The notes under the pieces: generated by a model
Database searches by the model: none
What the model saw: the letters and a program-made list of their open reading frames with translations, nothing else
Told to the model about the DNA's origin: nothing
Position numbers and translations under genes: made by a program
Assembly (NCBI GenBank): GCA_003222835.1
Contig: QHXE01000274.1
Location: 1-11,688 of the forward strand
DNA: 11,688 nucleotides
Direction of reading: 5' to 3'
Source: Acidobacteriota bacterium
Lineage (GTDB): Bacteria; Acidobacteriota; Blastocatellia; Pyrinomonadales; Pyrinomonadaceae
Shown: positions 6,369 through 11,688 of the stretch, piece after piece
Numbering within the stretch: position 1 is the stretch's first letter
How the letters are laid out: each line of letters begins with the position of its first letter

Positions 6369-6803
6369 ATGCTAAAAGTTGAAGACATGTCACCGGCAGA
6401 AATGCACGCGCTATTACAGCGAGAGAGTTTCGGCCATCTTGGTTGCGCTCGCGATAACCGGCCCTACGTCGTGCCGATGCATTACGCCTACGATGGAAAA
6501 GAACTTTACTTCTTCACCACTCAAGGAATGAAGACTCAATACATCGACGCGAATCCGCAGGTCTGTTTGCAGGTCGAGGAAGTCAGCGATCGCATCCGCT
6601 GGAAAAGCGTAATGGTAATTGGCCGCGCCGAGCAGCTCACAAAACCCGACGACACACAAAACGCGATGAAACTAATCACCGAACGAAACCCGACGTTGAC
6701 TCCAGCTATAAGCGCCACCCAAACGGACGGCTGGGGCCGCGCCGTCGATATCGCGCTCTACCGCATCACACCCGAACTTATGGACGGACGAAAGACAGTC
6801 TGA
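6369..6803 (+). CDS. Pyridoxamine 5'-phosphate oxidase-like flavin-binding protein
   Basis: The 144-residue protein matches the split-barrel flavin-binding family that includes pyridoxamine oxidase-like and NimA-type proteins. Seen features are the N-terminal helix MSPAEMHALLQRESFGHLGC, then PYVVPMHYAYDGKELYFFTT (residues 32-51), where family members bind FMN, KTQYIDANPQVCLQVEE (55-71), and the later strand VMVIGRAEQL. The C-terminal part keeps a tryptophan (GWGRAVDIALYRI) and ends in a short Arg/Lys tail. Length fits small stand-alone members. Its start lies 5 bases after the cytochrome stop, with GGGAG (6356-6360) overlapping that gene's end, so translation may be coupled. No signal peptide is seen, so it should be cytoplasmic, unlike the preceding enzyme. 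The reaction is not predictable; flavin or haem-degradation type reductases are possible. Confidence 0.8.
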   Translation: MLKVEDMSPAEMHALLQRESFGHLGCARDNRPYVVPMHYAYDGKELYFFTTQGMKTQYIDANPQVCLQVEEVSDRIRWKSVMVIGRAEQLTKPDDTQNAMKLITERNPTLTPAISATQTDGWGRAVDIALYRITPELMDGRKTV

Positions 6804-6814
6804 CACCATTACTG

Positions 6815-7234
6815 ATGCCAGTCACCACCATGATTCGGCGTCGAAACTTCCATCGCCTGGTCTTCTGCGTCGCCGGCGTTTACAACATCGGGTGGGGCCT
6901 TTACGCCGTTTACGATCCGCAGTGGTTGTTTCGCCTCGCGGGATTGCCGCCAATGAATTATCCGCAAATTTTTGCCTGTCTCGGCATGGTCGTGGGTTTG
7001 TATGGGATCATCTATTTTGAAGTAGCGCGCGTTCCCGAGCGTGGATGGTTGTTAGCTGCGGTCGGTCTGTTGGGGAAGATTCTCGGGCCGATTGGTTTGG
7101 CGCGATTGATCTGGAGCGGCGCCTGGCCCAGGTCAACCATCGTCTTGTGCCTGACGAACGATCTGATTTGGTGGATTCCCTTCTCACTTTACCTATATGA
7201 CTCCTGGCCCGCATTCGACCAGGGCAAGACGTGA
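6815..7234 (+). CDS. Small conserved membrane protein, four helices
   Basis: The 139-residue product has four predicted membrane segments, roughly at 14-32, 51-70, 76-99 and 105-126, with conserved-looking YNIGWGLYAVYDPQWLF, NYPQIFACLGMVVGLYGI, VGLLGKILGPIGL and TNDLIWWIPFSLYL stretches. I recall small proteins of about 140 residues with this pattern (YPQIxxCxGMxVGxYG, GLLGKxxGPIG, NDLIWWxPF) as widespread uncharacterised membrane proteins; I know of no established function. It begins 11 bases after the preceding stop, so it likely shares that transcript. A second in-frame start at 6830 (MIRRRNFHRL) is equally possible; neither has a clear ribosome binding site. The positively charged N-terminus suggests that end faces the cytoplasm. 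Confidence 0.7.
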   Translation: MPVTTMIRRRNFHRLVFCVAGVYNIGWGLYAVYDPQWLFRLAGLPPMNYPQIFACLGMVVGLYGIIYFEVARVPERGWLLAAVGLLGKILGPIGLARLIWSGAWPRSTIVLCLTNDLIWWIPFSLYLYDSWPAFDQGKT

Positions 7235-7279
7235 AGAGATGTTAGTTGTCTGAATAGTTAACTTCCCTTTCTCGACCCA

Positions 7280-8833
7280 ATGGACGACCAATCAATCAAC
7301 GCCGTAGTTGCGGAAATCAGGCCGCTCTTACTCGGCCGCGCGCCAGGCAAGATCTTTCAACTCAGCCCGTCGTCCGTGGCGATTGACTTTGGCCTGCGCG
7401 AGCCGGGGTTTCTGCTTCTCAGTGTCGAGCCGTCGCTTCCGCGGATGTATCTAATAAAACGCCGCGTGCGCGATCTCGAAAAGCAAAGCTCTCCACTCGG
7501 TCAGTTCGCGCTCTTCTTGCGAAAAGAATTATCGGGCACGACGTTGCGAGCCTTAGAGAAAGACTTCGAAGATCGAATCGTCCGCTTTCGCTTCGTGGGG
7601 ACAGATGAATTAGGCCGCGAGAAAGAAAGGACGCTCGTCGCGCAATTGACTGGCCGCTCCGCTGATCTATTTCTGCTCGATGAGAAAGCAGTGATAACCC
7701 ACCAAGCTCGTTCCATGCGTCGCAATGTCGGCGCCACCAGCGAGCAGTTGATCTCCGGACGGGAGATTGGAGTGACATATCATGCACCTTCCACGATCAA
7801 AACTCCTCGACTCTCAAAGAGCGAACACGCTTTGAGCGAGACGATTCGCAGCGGAAAGTTCTCTTCGGCATCCGAGGCCGCCGATGCTTATTTCACTTCC
7901 CTGCTTTCTGGGCAAGCCTTCGATGCGAAAGCCTCAGCCGCACGTTCCAGTCTGCGAAAGAAAATCTCTCGTCAACAGAAACTGCTCCAGGAACTGCAAA
8001 AGGACTTGGCTACCCACGCAGATGCCGAGCAGCATAAACGTATCGGAGATCTTCTCCTCGCAAATCTGGGAACAGCAAGACGTGAAGGCAATCGAATTAA
8101 GTTGATCGACTACTTCGTGGACGACGCGCCCACGATCGAAGTTGAAATTGACGGGCAACTAACTCTTCCGGAGGAAGCCTCGCGCCGGTTCGGTCTCTAC
8201 TCGCGATCCAAGCGCGCCGTCACTCAAATCAATGCACACATCGAAGCCGCGCGCGCAGAACTAAGTAGACTCAAATTGAAAGAACTAACCCTCGGGGAAA
8301 TAATCGAGGAACATGACGAGGCGTCGCTGGATCGATTCGTATCAGTACCGCCTGTCTCCTCTCCCTTTGGGAGAGGTTGGGTGAGGGAGCGAAGCTTAGC
8401 GGGTGTGTCGCAGCGGGAGCTTGGATCAATACCGCATACGGCAGGCGGCAGATCCAAGCGCATTCCCGGCACGCGCCGCTACATTTCCTCCGACGGTCTG
8501 GAAATCCTGGTAGGCCGCGCCGCCCACGACAACGATCACCTGACTTTCAAAGTAGCCAAGCCAAACGACCTGTGGCTCCACGCCTCTGACTATGGCGGCT
8601 CTCACGTCGTCATTCGCAATCCCACCCGCAAAGACATCCCGCACCGCACGATCATCGAAGCCGCCCAACTCGCCGCCCACTTTTCCCAAGCCCGCAAAGA
8701 TCCAAAAGTCGACGTGCATTACACTCAGCGGAAATTCATTTCAAAACCAAAAGGCGCCAAGCCGGGCCTGGTTCGGATGAGTCGCTTCAAGAACATCACC
8801 GTCGAACCGAAGGAAAACTTGGAAAGGCTCTAG
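7280..8833 (+). CDS. rqcH: RqcH/NFACT-family ribosome-associated quality-control protein
   Basis: The 517-residue protein has NFACT architecture. The N-terminal domain carries the FEDRIVRF segment with Asp98-Arg99, which lines up with the essential Asp-Arg pair of Bacillus RqcH (97-98). A basic and acidic helical middle follows, with likely coiled coil near residues 228-250 (LRKKISRQQKLLQELQ) and 315-345. The C-terminal NFACT-R domain starts near 401 (ISSDGLEILVGR), with NDLWLHA (429-435) and GGSHVVIRN (439-447). RqcH binds stalled 60S-like 50S-peptidyl-tRNA complexes and recruits tRNA-Ala for alanine tailing. Residues about 354-382, just before NFACT-R, are encoded by an inserted palindromic repeat (8341-8435). 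No ribosome binding site is apparent before the ATG. The chain is somewhat shorter than the roughly 570 residues of Bacillus RqcH. Confidence 0.92.
   Translation: MDDQSINAVVAEIRPLLLGRAPGKIFQLSPSSVAIDFGLREPGFLLLSVEPSLPRMYLIKRRVRDLEKQSSPLGQFALFLRKELSGTTLRALEKDFEDRIVRFRFVGTDELGREKERTLVAQLTGRSADLFLLDEKAVITHQARSMRRNVGATSEQLISGREIGVTYHAPSTIKTPRLSKSEHALSETIRSGKFSSASEAADAYFTSLLSGQAFDAKASAARSSLRKKISRQQKLLQELQKDLATHADAEQHKRIGDLLLANLGTARREGNRIKLIDYFVDDAPTIEVEIDGQLTLPEEASRRFGLYSRSKRAVTQINAHIEAARAELSRLKLKELTLGEIIEEHDEASLDRFVSVPPVSSPFGRGWVRERSLAGVSQRELGSIPHTAGGRSKRIPGTRRYISSDGLEILVGRAAHDNDHLTFKVAKPNDLWLHASDYGGSHVVIRNPTRKDIPHRTIIEAAQLAAHFSQARKDPKVDVHYTQRKFISKPKGAKPGLVRMSRFKNITVEPKENLERL
8341..8435. repeat. 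Third copy of the palindromic repeat, in frame within rqcH
   Basis: CCTCTCCC-TTT-GGGAGAGG (8358-8376) followed by TTGGGTGAGGG matches the two elements at 3584-3620 and 3704-3741. It is bounded by the imperfect direct repeats ATCAGTACCGC (8341-8351) and ATCAATACCGC (8425-8435), 84 bases apart, exactly 28 codons. CCGCCTG at 8349-8355 and CAGGCGG at 8442-8448 also form an inverted pair around it. It translates to PVSSPFGRGWVRERS and neighbouring residues without breaking the frame. Confidence 0.85.
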
Positions 8834-8900
8834 GTTACTTGTGCGGCAAAACTCGATGCCGACGTGTCAAGTTTTCGACCCTTGTGCTTGGTGTCAAACT

Positions 8901-9035
8901 GCAAAGCGGTTGCGCCCTCCAGCCCAGGGTTACCGCTTCGGCTACCCTGGGGAGGGGATGGTTTGAGGCCCTACCGCAACGCGGTTGCGCCGTTTTTTGA
9001 CGCGACGAAGAAATGACGCAACCGCCTTGCGGTTG
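8901..9035. repeat. Hairpin repeat cluster downstream of rqcH
   Basis: The 244-base gap after rqcH holds three related units. GCAAAGCGGTTGCGCC at 8901-8916 and GCAACGCGGTTGCGCC at 8977-8992 are direct repeats; CGCAACCGCCTTGC at 9017-9030 is an inverted copy. Between the first two lies a hairpin, CCCTCC-AG-CCCAGGGT (8915-8930) against ACCCTGGGGAGGG (8944-8956). The last unit is itself a hairpin, CAACCGC-CTT-GCGGTTG (9019-9035). No gene is seen in the gap. Confidence 0.75.
8975..8998 (+). terminator. Possible intrinsic terminator after rqcH
   Basis: CGCAAC-GCG-GTTGCG (8975-8989) is followed after three bases by six T (8993-8998). The stem is short (6 bp) and lies about 140 bases past the rqcH stop, inside the repeat cluster, so it may be a terminator provided by the repeat. 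Only the plus strand has the T run. Confidence 0.45.
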
Positions 9036-9077
9036 GATAATCATTTTCATTCGTGATTTTTGGTTTGCCTCTAGTTT

Positions 9078-9377
9078 CTAGTCCATTCGGGGATCAGAGC
9101 GCCGTCTTGCGTCCCAGCATCGCAAAATCTCAACCACCCGGACATCTGATTTCACTCGGTAGAAAATCTTGAAATTCTTTCGCACCACGAACCGCCGGAT
9201 TCCAGGTCGTAGACGGACCTTTGGGTAACGTTCGGGGAAGAAGCTCAAGCTCTCACATCTATCAAGGATCAAGTTGCCGAGATTTCTGGCTGCATCCGGA
9301 TTGTGCGCGGCGATTCGCCGGACTATCTGCTCAAGATCGTTGACGAATGAGTCCTTAAATTCTACTTTGAAGTCCAT
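9078..9377 (-). CDS. ParE/RelE-superfamily toxin
   Basis: The 99-residue protein shows the ParE/RelE pattern: a start strand (FKVEFKDSF), two helices with FVNDLEQIVRRIAAHNPDAARNL (11-33), SLSFFPERYPKVRLRPGIRRFVV (44-65) and the closing NFKIFYRVKSDVRVVEILRCWDARR (68-92), where the family has its YRV and ARR/HxRR positions. RelE members cut mRNA on ribosomes, ParE members poison gyrase; which applies here cannot be decided from sequence, though the SLxxFPERYP and FKIFYRV patterns are closer to ParE-like plasmid-stabilisation proteins. It overlaps the upstream antitoxin gene by 16 bases, giving a conventional antitoxin-first order, opposite to the BrnT module. It looks full length. The gene converges with rqcH across the repeat cluster. 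Confidence 0.83.
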   Translation of the reverse strand: MDFKVEFKDSFVNDLEQIVRRIAAHNPDAARNLGNLILDRCESLSFFPERYPKVRLRPGIRRFVVRKNFKIFYRVKSDVRVVEILRCWDARRRSDPRMD

Positions 9378-9613
9378 TCGCTAAAGCGCTCGCGAACCTC
9401 TACGCCGGTGTAGGCGCCGGTTTTGGACGCGTCAGCATATTCAACCGCCTCGTCCAGTGCTGAGAGAAGAAATTGATCGTCTTCATCGCACTCATTGAAC
9501 TGGTCTTCGCCGTCTTCCCTCTCTACAAATGCGCTCCATGAGCGGAGAGCAAGATGACGAAGTTCATTTGGAGTTAGGTGTTCCAATTCGGCTTCAATTT
9601 CGGTTAGGCTCAT
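9362..9613 (-). CDS. Antitoxin of the ParE/RelE-type pair
   Basis: An 83-residue acidic protein immediately upstream of, and overlapping, the toxin gene. The N-terminal half is helical (LTEIEAELEHLTPNELRHLALRSW, residues 3-26) and the rest is rich in Asp and Glu, with a C-terminal segment TGAYTGVEVRERFSEW (65-80) that could wrap the toxin. No clear ribbon-helix-helix or Phd/YefM DNA-binding pattern stands out, though the N-terminal region may serve. Assignment rests mainly on size, acidity and gene overlap. The ATG at 9613 has no strong ribosome binding site and there is a 108-base gap to the next gene upstream, with no feature I can identify. Confidence 0.72.
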   Translation of the reverse strand: MSLTEIEAELEHLTPNELRHLALRSWSAFVEREDGEDQFNECDEDDQFLLSALDEAVEYADASKTGAYTGVEVRERFSEWTSK

Positions 9614-9721
9614 ACAGCGCTAATTCTAAGCACCCAACAAAGAATCTGCAATCCCAATGCGAGCAGACGAACCACGCGAAAGCGCGGCGCGCGCCGAAAG
9701 CGCATAGCAGATTCACCACGT

Positions 9722-10219
9722 TCAGTGTTTCACGTCGTCTTCATAAGGAACGTTGTTATCCTCAGCCCACTCCACGACGAACTCCTTCACGGCGTCGTTC
9801 CGATACTGAAACCACCGATTGAGCAGGCCCAACCGATCAGCCGTGTCTTTGAAATAACGGAAAGCGCCCTTTCCTTCGATCGCCTGCCAGAGTTGGTCGG
9901 CAGCCTCAGCGTTTCGCACAGTCCCAATGAACCGCTCCATCTGGCGGTATTCGTGAAACTCGTACTTGTCAGGCGGAGCCACGAATCGCTTGCCTGAGTC
10001 CGCCACGATCGCCCGCGCAGTTTCGACCTCGTCTTTCTGCCAGTCGGGTATGTCGCTGAGCCCCTCTTCATCTCCCTCTTCTACGTCACTGAGCACTGAC
10101 CTTTCGACCATAACGACGCAGCCATTTTCCAAATCGACAAACGCCCCTATCTCCTCGAAATCAAATTCGAGCGGTTCTATTAGTTCTGAGAGCTTCACTG
10201 GTTTCATCGGCGCGGCCAT
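9722..10219 (-). CDS. UPF0158-family protein
   Basis: The 165-residue protein matches UPF0158: KLSELIEPLEFDFEEIGAFVDLENGCVVMV (9-38), then an acidic stretch, IPDWQKDEVETARAIVADSGKRFVAPPDKYEFHEYRQMERFI (57-98), and the conserved GAFRYFKDTADRLGLLNRWFQYRNDAVKEFVVEWAEDNNVPY ending (118-159). Family members are about this size and are cytoplasmic and uncharacterised; I cannot give a reaction. The start at 10219 (GAGAGG directly before it) or at 10207 is favoured over 10270, because the extra N-terminus translates a low-complexity AAAGGG-type leader. It is separate from the toxin-antitoxin pair by 108 bases on the same strand. The gene is divergent from the membrane protein gene that follows. Confidence 0.8.
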   Translation of the reverse strand: MAAPMKPVKLSELIEPLEFDFEEIGAFVDLENGCVVMVERSVLSDVEEGDEEGLSDIPDWQKDEVETARAIVADSGKRFVAPPDKYEFHEYRQMERFIGTVRNAEAADQLWQAIEGKGAFRYFKDTADRLGLLNRWFQYRNDAVKEFVVEWAEDNNVPYEDDVKH

Positions 10220-10285
10220 CCTCTCGCGTCTCTGCCCTTTGCTCTTCACCCTTTGCGCTTTGCCGTGCAACCCAAAACATTTTGC

Positions 10286-10313
10286 TTGATTTTTTGCTAG
10301 ACGAGGATATACT
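10286..10313 (+). promoter_or_regulatory. Sigma-70-like promoter for the 330-residue membrane protein
   Basis: TTGATT (10286-10291) and TATACT (10308-10313) are 16 bases apart, close to consensus. The start codon of the next gene is 68 bases further on, after a small hairpin (ACCTTC/GAAGGT, 10343-10360) and an AAGGA ribosome binding site (10369-10373). Confidence 0.5.
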
Positions 10314-10381
10314 GCGCAGGTTCCTTAGCCCGTAACTCCTTGACCTTCTCTGACGAAGGTTAGCTTGAAAGGATTACAGCG

Positions 10382-11374
10382 ATGCTCTCAACCATTCCTC
10401 TTCCGGTTATTGCTTTCTTCATTCCCTTTCTGATTGCGTTTTCTTATCCCTTGCTGGTCATGTGTTGCGTGCCAAAATGCGCGCCCCCCAAACGATATAT
10501 CCAGAACAATCTCTCCATTTCAATTTTTCTTTTTTCTTCGTTTCCACTCTCTGTTGGCGTCTTCGCGCATAGCATCACGCGTGAAGCGGTGGCGCCATGG
10601 TTTGCTCCCGGATTCTGGTCATACTCGTCTTACGCCCTGATAGGGATAACGATCGTAATCGTCACGGCTATTGTCTTTCAGGATTTCATGGGCCGGCCGA
10701 TGGCTCCTTATGTGTTGAAGAGGAGTGAAGCGGAGAAAGCTTGTCAACTGGAGGAAGAACTGCGGGCCGCGTTCAGCAATGGAGTCGATGATGACGACGT
10801 AAAAGCAAAGAAGAGAGAGTATCAAACGCTGACTCGCCTCCCATCGTTTCGCGATCTCTTCGCCCGCGGTGGCCCGATTGCTTACGTCCACATCGGATTG
10901 GCGTGGATGGGTATTATCTTCGCGGCGACTTACTTTTGGTATCTGGTCGTCGCTGCCGAGTACAAGTTTGATGGAAACAAGTTGAAGGCCGGAAGCGAGA
11001 ATAATCTCGTCCTGGTTTTGATCTTACTAGCCACTTTCATCCCACTGCGGCTCCAGACCGAATGGTATCAAAGTTATTTTCACGAGAAGAATTGGCTCAA
11101 AAAGTATCCAGCCTTCTTTCTGGGCATCTTCCTCGCAATCGCGATGTTGCTCTTACTCACTCTTTTATTGCACCCGACCTTTGCTGTGGGATTCTTTTCC
11201 GCATTTTATGCAGTTTTGCTTGGGGCCCTCGGTCTGATAGGCAAAATCAAGCCTGAATGGCTGCGCGGTCTGGCGGAGTTTTTGCGGGAAATGACCTTTA
11301 CCGAGTTCCTGGCACTCTACATCGTTTTCCTCGTCGTCATCTCTACTGTAACCGTGGCCGCCATCGGAATTTAG
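10382..11374 (+). CDS. Polytopic membrane protein of unknown function
   Basis: I do not recognise this 330-residue protein. It has about eight hydrophobic segments: near 9-30, 43-62, 83-102, 168-191, 207-221, 244-264, 267-288 and 308-329. Between the third and fourth lies a charged cytoplasmic or periplasmic loop (103-166) with SEAEKACQLEEELRAAF and a run of four Asp at 136-139, then KAKKREYQTLTRLPSFRDLF. Cys28, Cys29 and Cys33 lie at the end of the first helix; no transporter signature, catalytic motif or signal peptide is obvious. The start is supported by AAGGA 8 bases upstream and the promoter at 10286-10313. The following small reading frame starts 30 bases after the stop and may be cotranscribed. 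Helix positions are eye estimates. Confidence 0.75.
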   Translation: MLSTIPLPVIAFFIPFLIAFSYPLLVMCCVPKCAPPKRYIQNNLSISIFLFSSFPLSVGVFAHSITREAVAPWFAPGFWSYSSYALIGITIVIVTAIVFQDFMGRPMAPYVLKRSEAEKACQLEEELRAAFSNGVDDDDVKAKKREYQTLTRLPSFRDLFARGGPIAYVHIGLAWMGIIFAATYFWYLVVAAEYKFDGNKLKAGSENNLVLVLILLATFIPLRLQTEWYQSYFHEKNWLKKYPAFFLGIFLAIAMLLLLTLLLHPTFAVGFFSAFYAVLLGALGLIGKIKPEWLRGLAEFLREMTFTEFLALYIVFLVVISTVTVAAIGI

Positions 11375-11404
11375 TCATTCTTTCAGATAAATAATGAGGT
11401 AACA

Positions 11405-11626
11405 ATGAAAAAGAAAATTCTCGTCGTCATGGGGCTGGCAGCGCAATCGCCACACGGGCTCTTTCCCATTCATGCGGCTTTTCTAAACGGTTACTTTTGG
11501 GAGAGCATTGTTTCGGCCGTGAAGCCTGTCCCTCACGGAAGTGGCCCAACCGGGCCGAGAGTTGATGATCCGAAGACGAGTCGATCCGGTTTTTCGCGCC
11601 GTTGGCGCCTTCATTTTCGGGATTAG
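11405..11626 (+). CDS. Possible small protein of unknown function
   Basis: A 73-residue reading frame with a good GAGGT ribosome binding site (11396-11400) 4 bases before the ATG, starting 30 bases after the membrane protein gene. The N-terminus MKKKILVVMGLAAQ is basic then hydrophobic; GLFPIHAAFLNGYFWE follows; the C-terminal 25 residues are rich in Arg and Ser. The latter half looks less like protein than the first. An open frame shifted by one begins at 11565, overlapping it, so a frameshifted longer gene is possible. The ribosome binding site is the main support. Confidence 0.4.
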   Translation: MKKKILVVMGLAAQSPHGLFPIHAAFLNGYFWESIVSAVKPVPHGSGPTGPRVDDPKTSRSGFSRRWRLHFRD

Positions 11627-11688
11627 GATTTTTCTGCAAGCAGTGACTTCGCCGATAACGATCGCACAAGCTTCACGGTCTCAACACT
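11565..11688 (+). CDS. Possible partial reading frame running off the window
   Basis: From ATG 11565 (GAGAG just upstream) a frame stays open to the window edge, giving MIRRRVDPVFRAVGAFIFGI and a further hydrophobic stretch, as in the start of a membrane protein. The preceding in-frame stop is at 11520-11522. It overlaps the end of the previous small frame in another register. Only 41 codons are visible, so the product is unknown. Confidence 0.3.
   Translation, partial: MIRRRVDPVFRAVGAFIFGIRIFLQAVTSPITIAQASRSQH

Noticed and set aside
8901..9035. Possible CRISPR array
   Set aside because: Only three imperfect units in mixed orientation with uneven spacing, and no cas genes.
9966..10289. Ser-rich plus-strand frame opposite UPF0158
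   Set aside because: Its serine runs mirror acidic codons of the UPF0158 gene on the other strand, and UPF0158 matches a known family.
11427..11669. Minus-strand frame of 80 codons at the right edge
   Set aside because: It has a basic, Asn/Ser/Arg-rich composition without motifs, and the opposite strand has a better ribosome binding site.

Overview
The window looks like a chromosomal piece of a Gram-negative, diderm bacterium of moderate GC content. Supporting signs are an outer-membrane barrel protein with a signal peptide, a membrane-anchored TlpA-like thioredoxin, a Tat-exported molybdenum hydroxylase with a c-type cytochrome, and an RqcH-type ribosome rescue factor. The gene mix (IorAB-like oxidoreductase, BrnT with a non-BrnA antitoxin, UPF0158, many hairpin repeats) would suit Acidobacteriota or a related soil lineage. 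That placement is inference from gene content only.

Left part, minus strand (1-2849). In transcription order there is an outer-membrane barrel protein (2849-2091), a decayed BrnT/antitoxin module (2049-1837), a TlpA-like thioredoxin (1808-912), an intact BrnT toxin and its antitoxin (884-398, overlapping by 20 bases), and a metallophosphoesterase broken by an internal deletion (352 to the window edge). The two BrnT modules are paralogous, one intact and one degraded, and they sit on either side of the thioredoxin gene.

Middle part, plus strand (3099-8833). A 2Fe-2S subunit, a Tat-signal molybdopterin subunit and a mono-haem cytochrome c form a predicted periplasmic hydroxylase/dehydrogenase that would pass electrons from substrate to Mo, then Fe-S, then cytochrome c without a flavin subunit. 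A 200-bp structured spacer built on two inverted copies of a palindromic repeat separates the first two genes. A flavin-binding pyridoxamine-oxidase-like protein, a small four-helix membrane protein and rqcH follow. A third copy of the palindromic repeat lies in frame inside rqcH, just before the NFACT-R domain.

Right part (8834-11688). A second hairpin-rich repeat cluster with a terminator-like structure follows rqcH. Then come a minus-strand ParE/RelE-type toxin-antitoxin pair (9613-9078) and a UPF0158 protein (10219-9722). On the plus strand a recognisable promoter precedes a 330-residue polytopic membrane protein of unknown function, followed by one or two uncertain small reading frames at the edge. 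No rRNA, tRNA, CRISPR array, insertion sequence or phage gene was seen. The most unusual observation is the repeat-derived peptide in rqcH, followed by the intact/degenerate BrnT pair.
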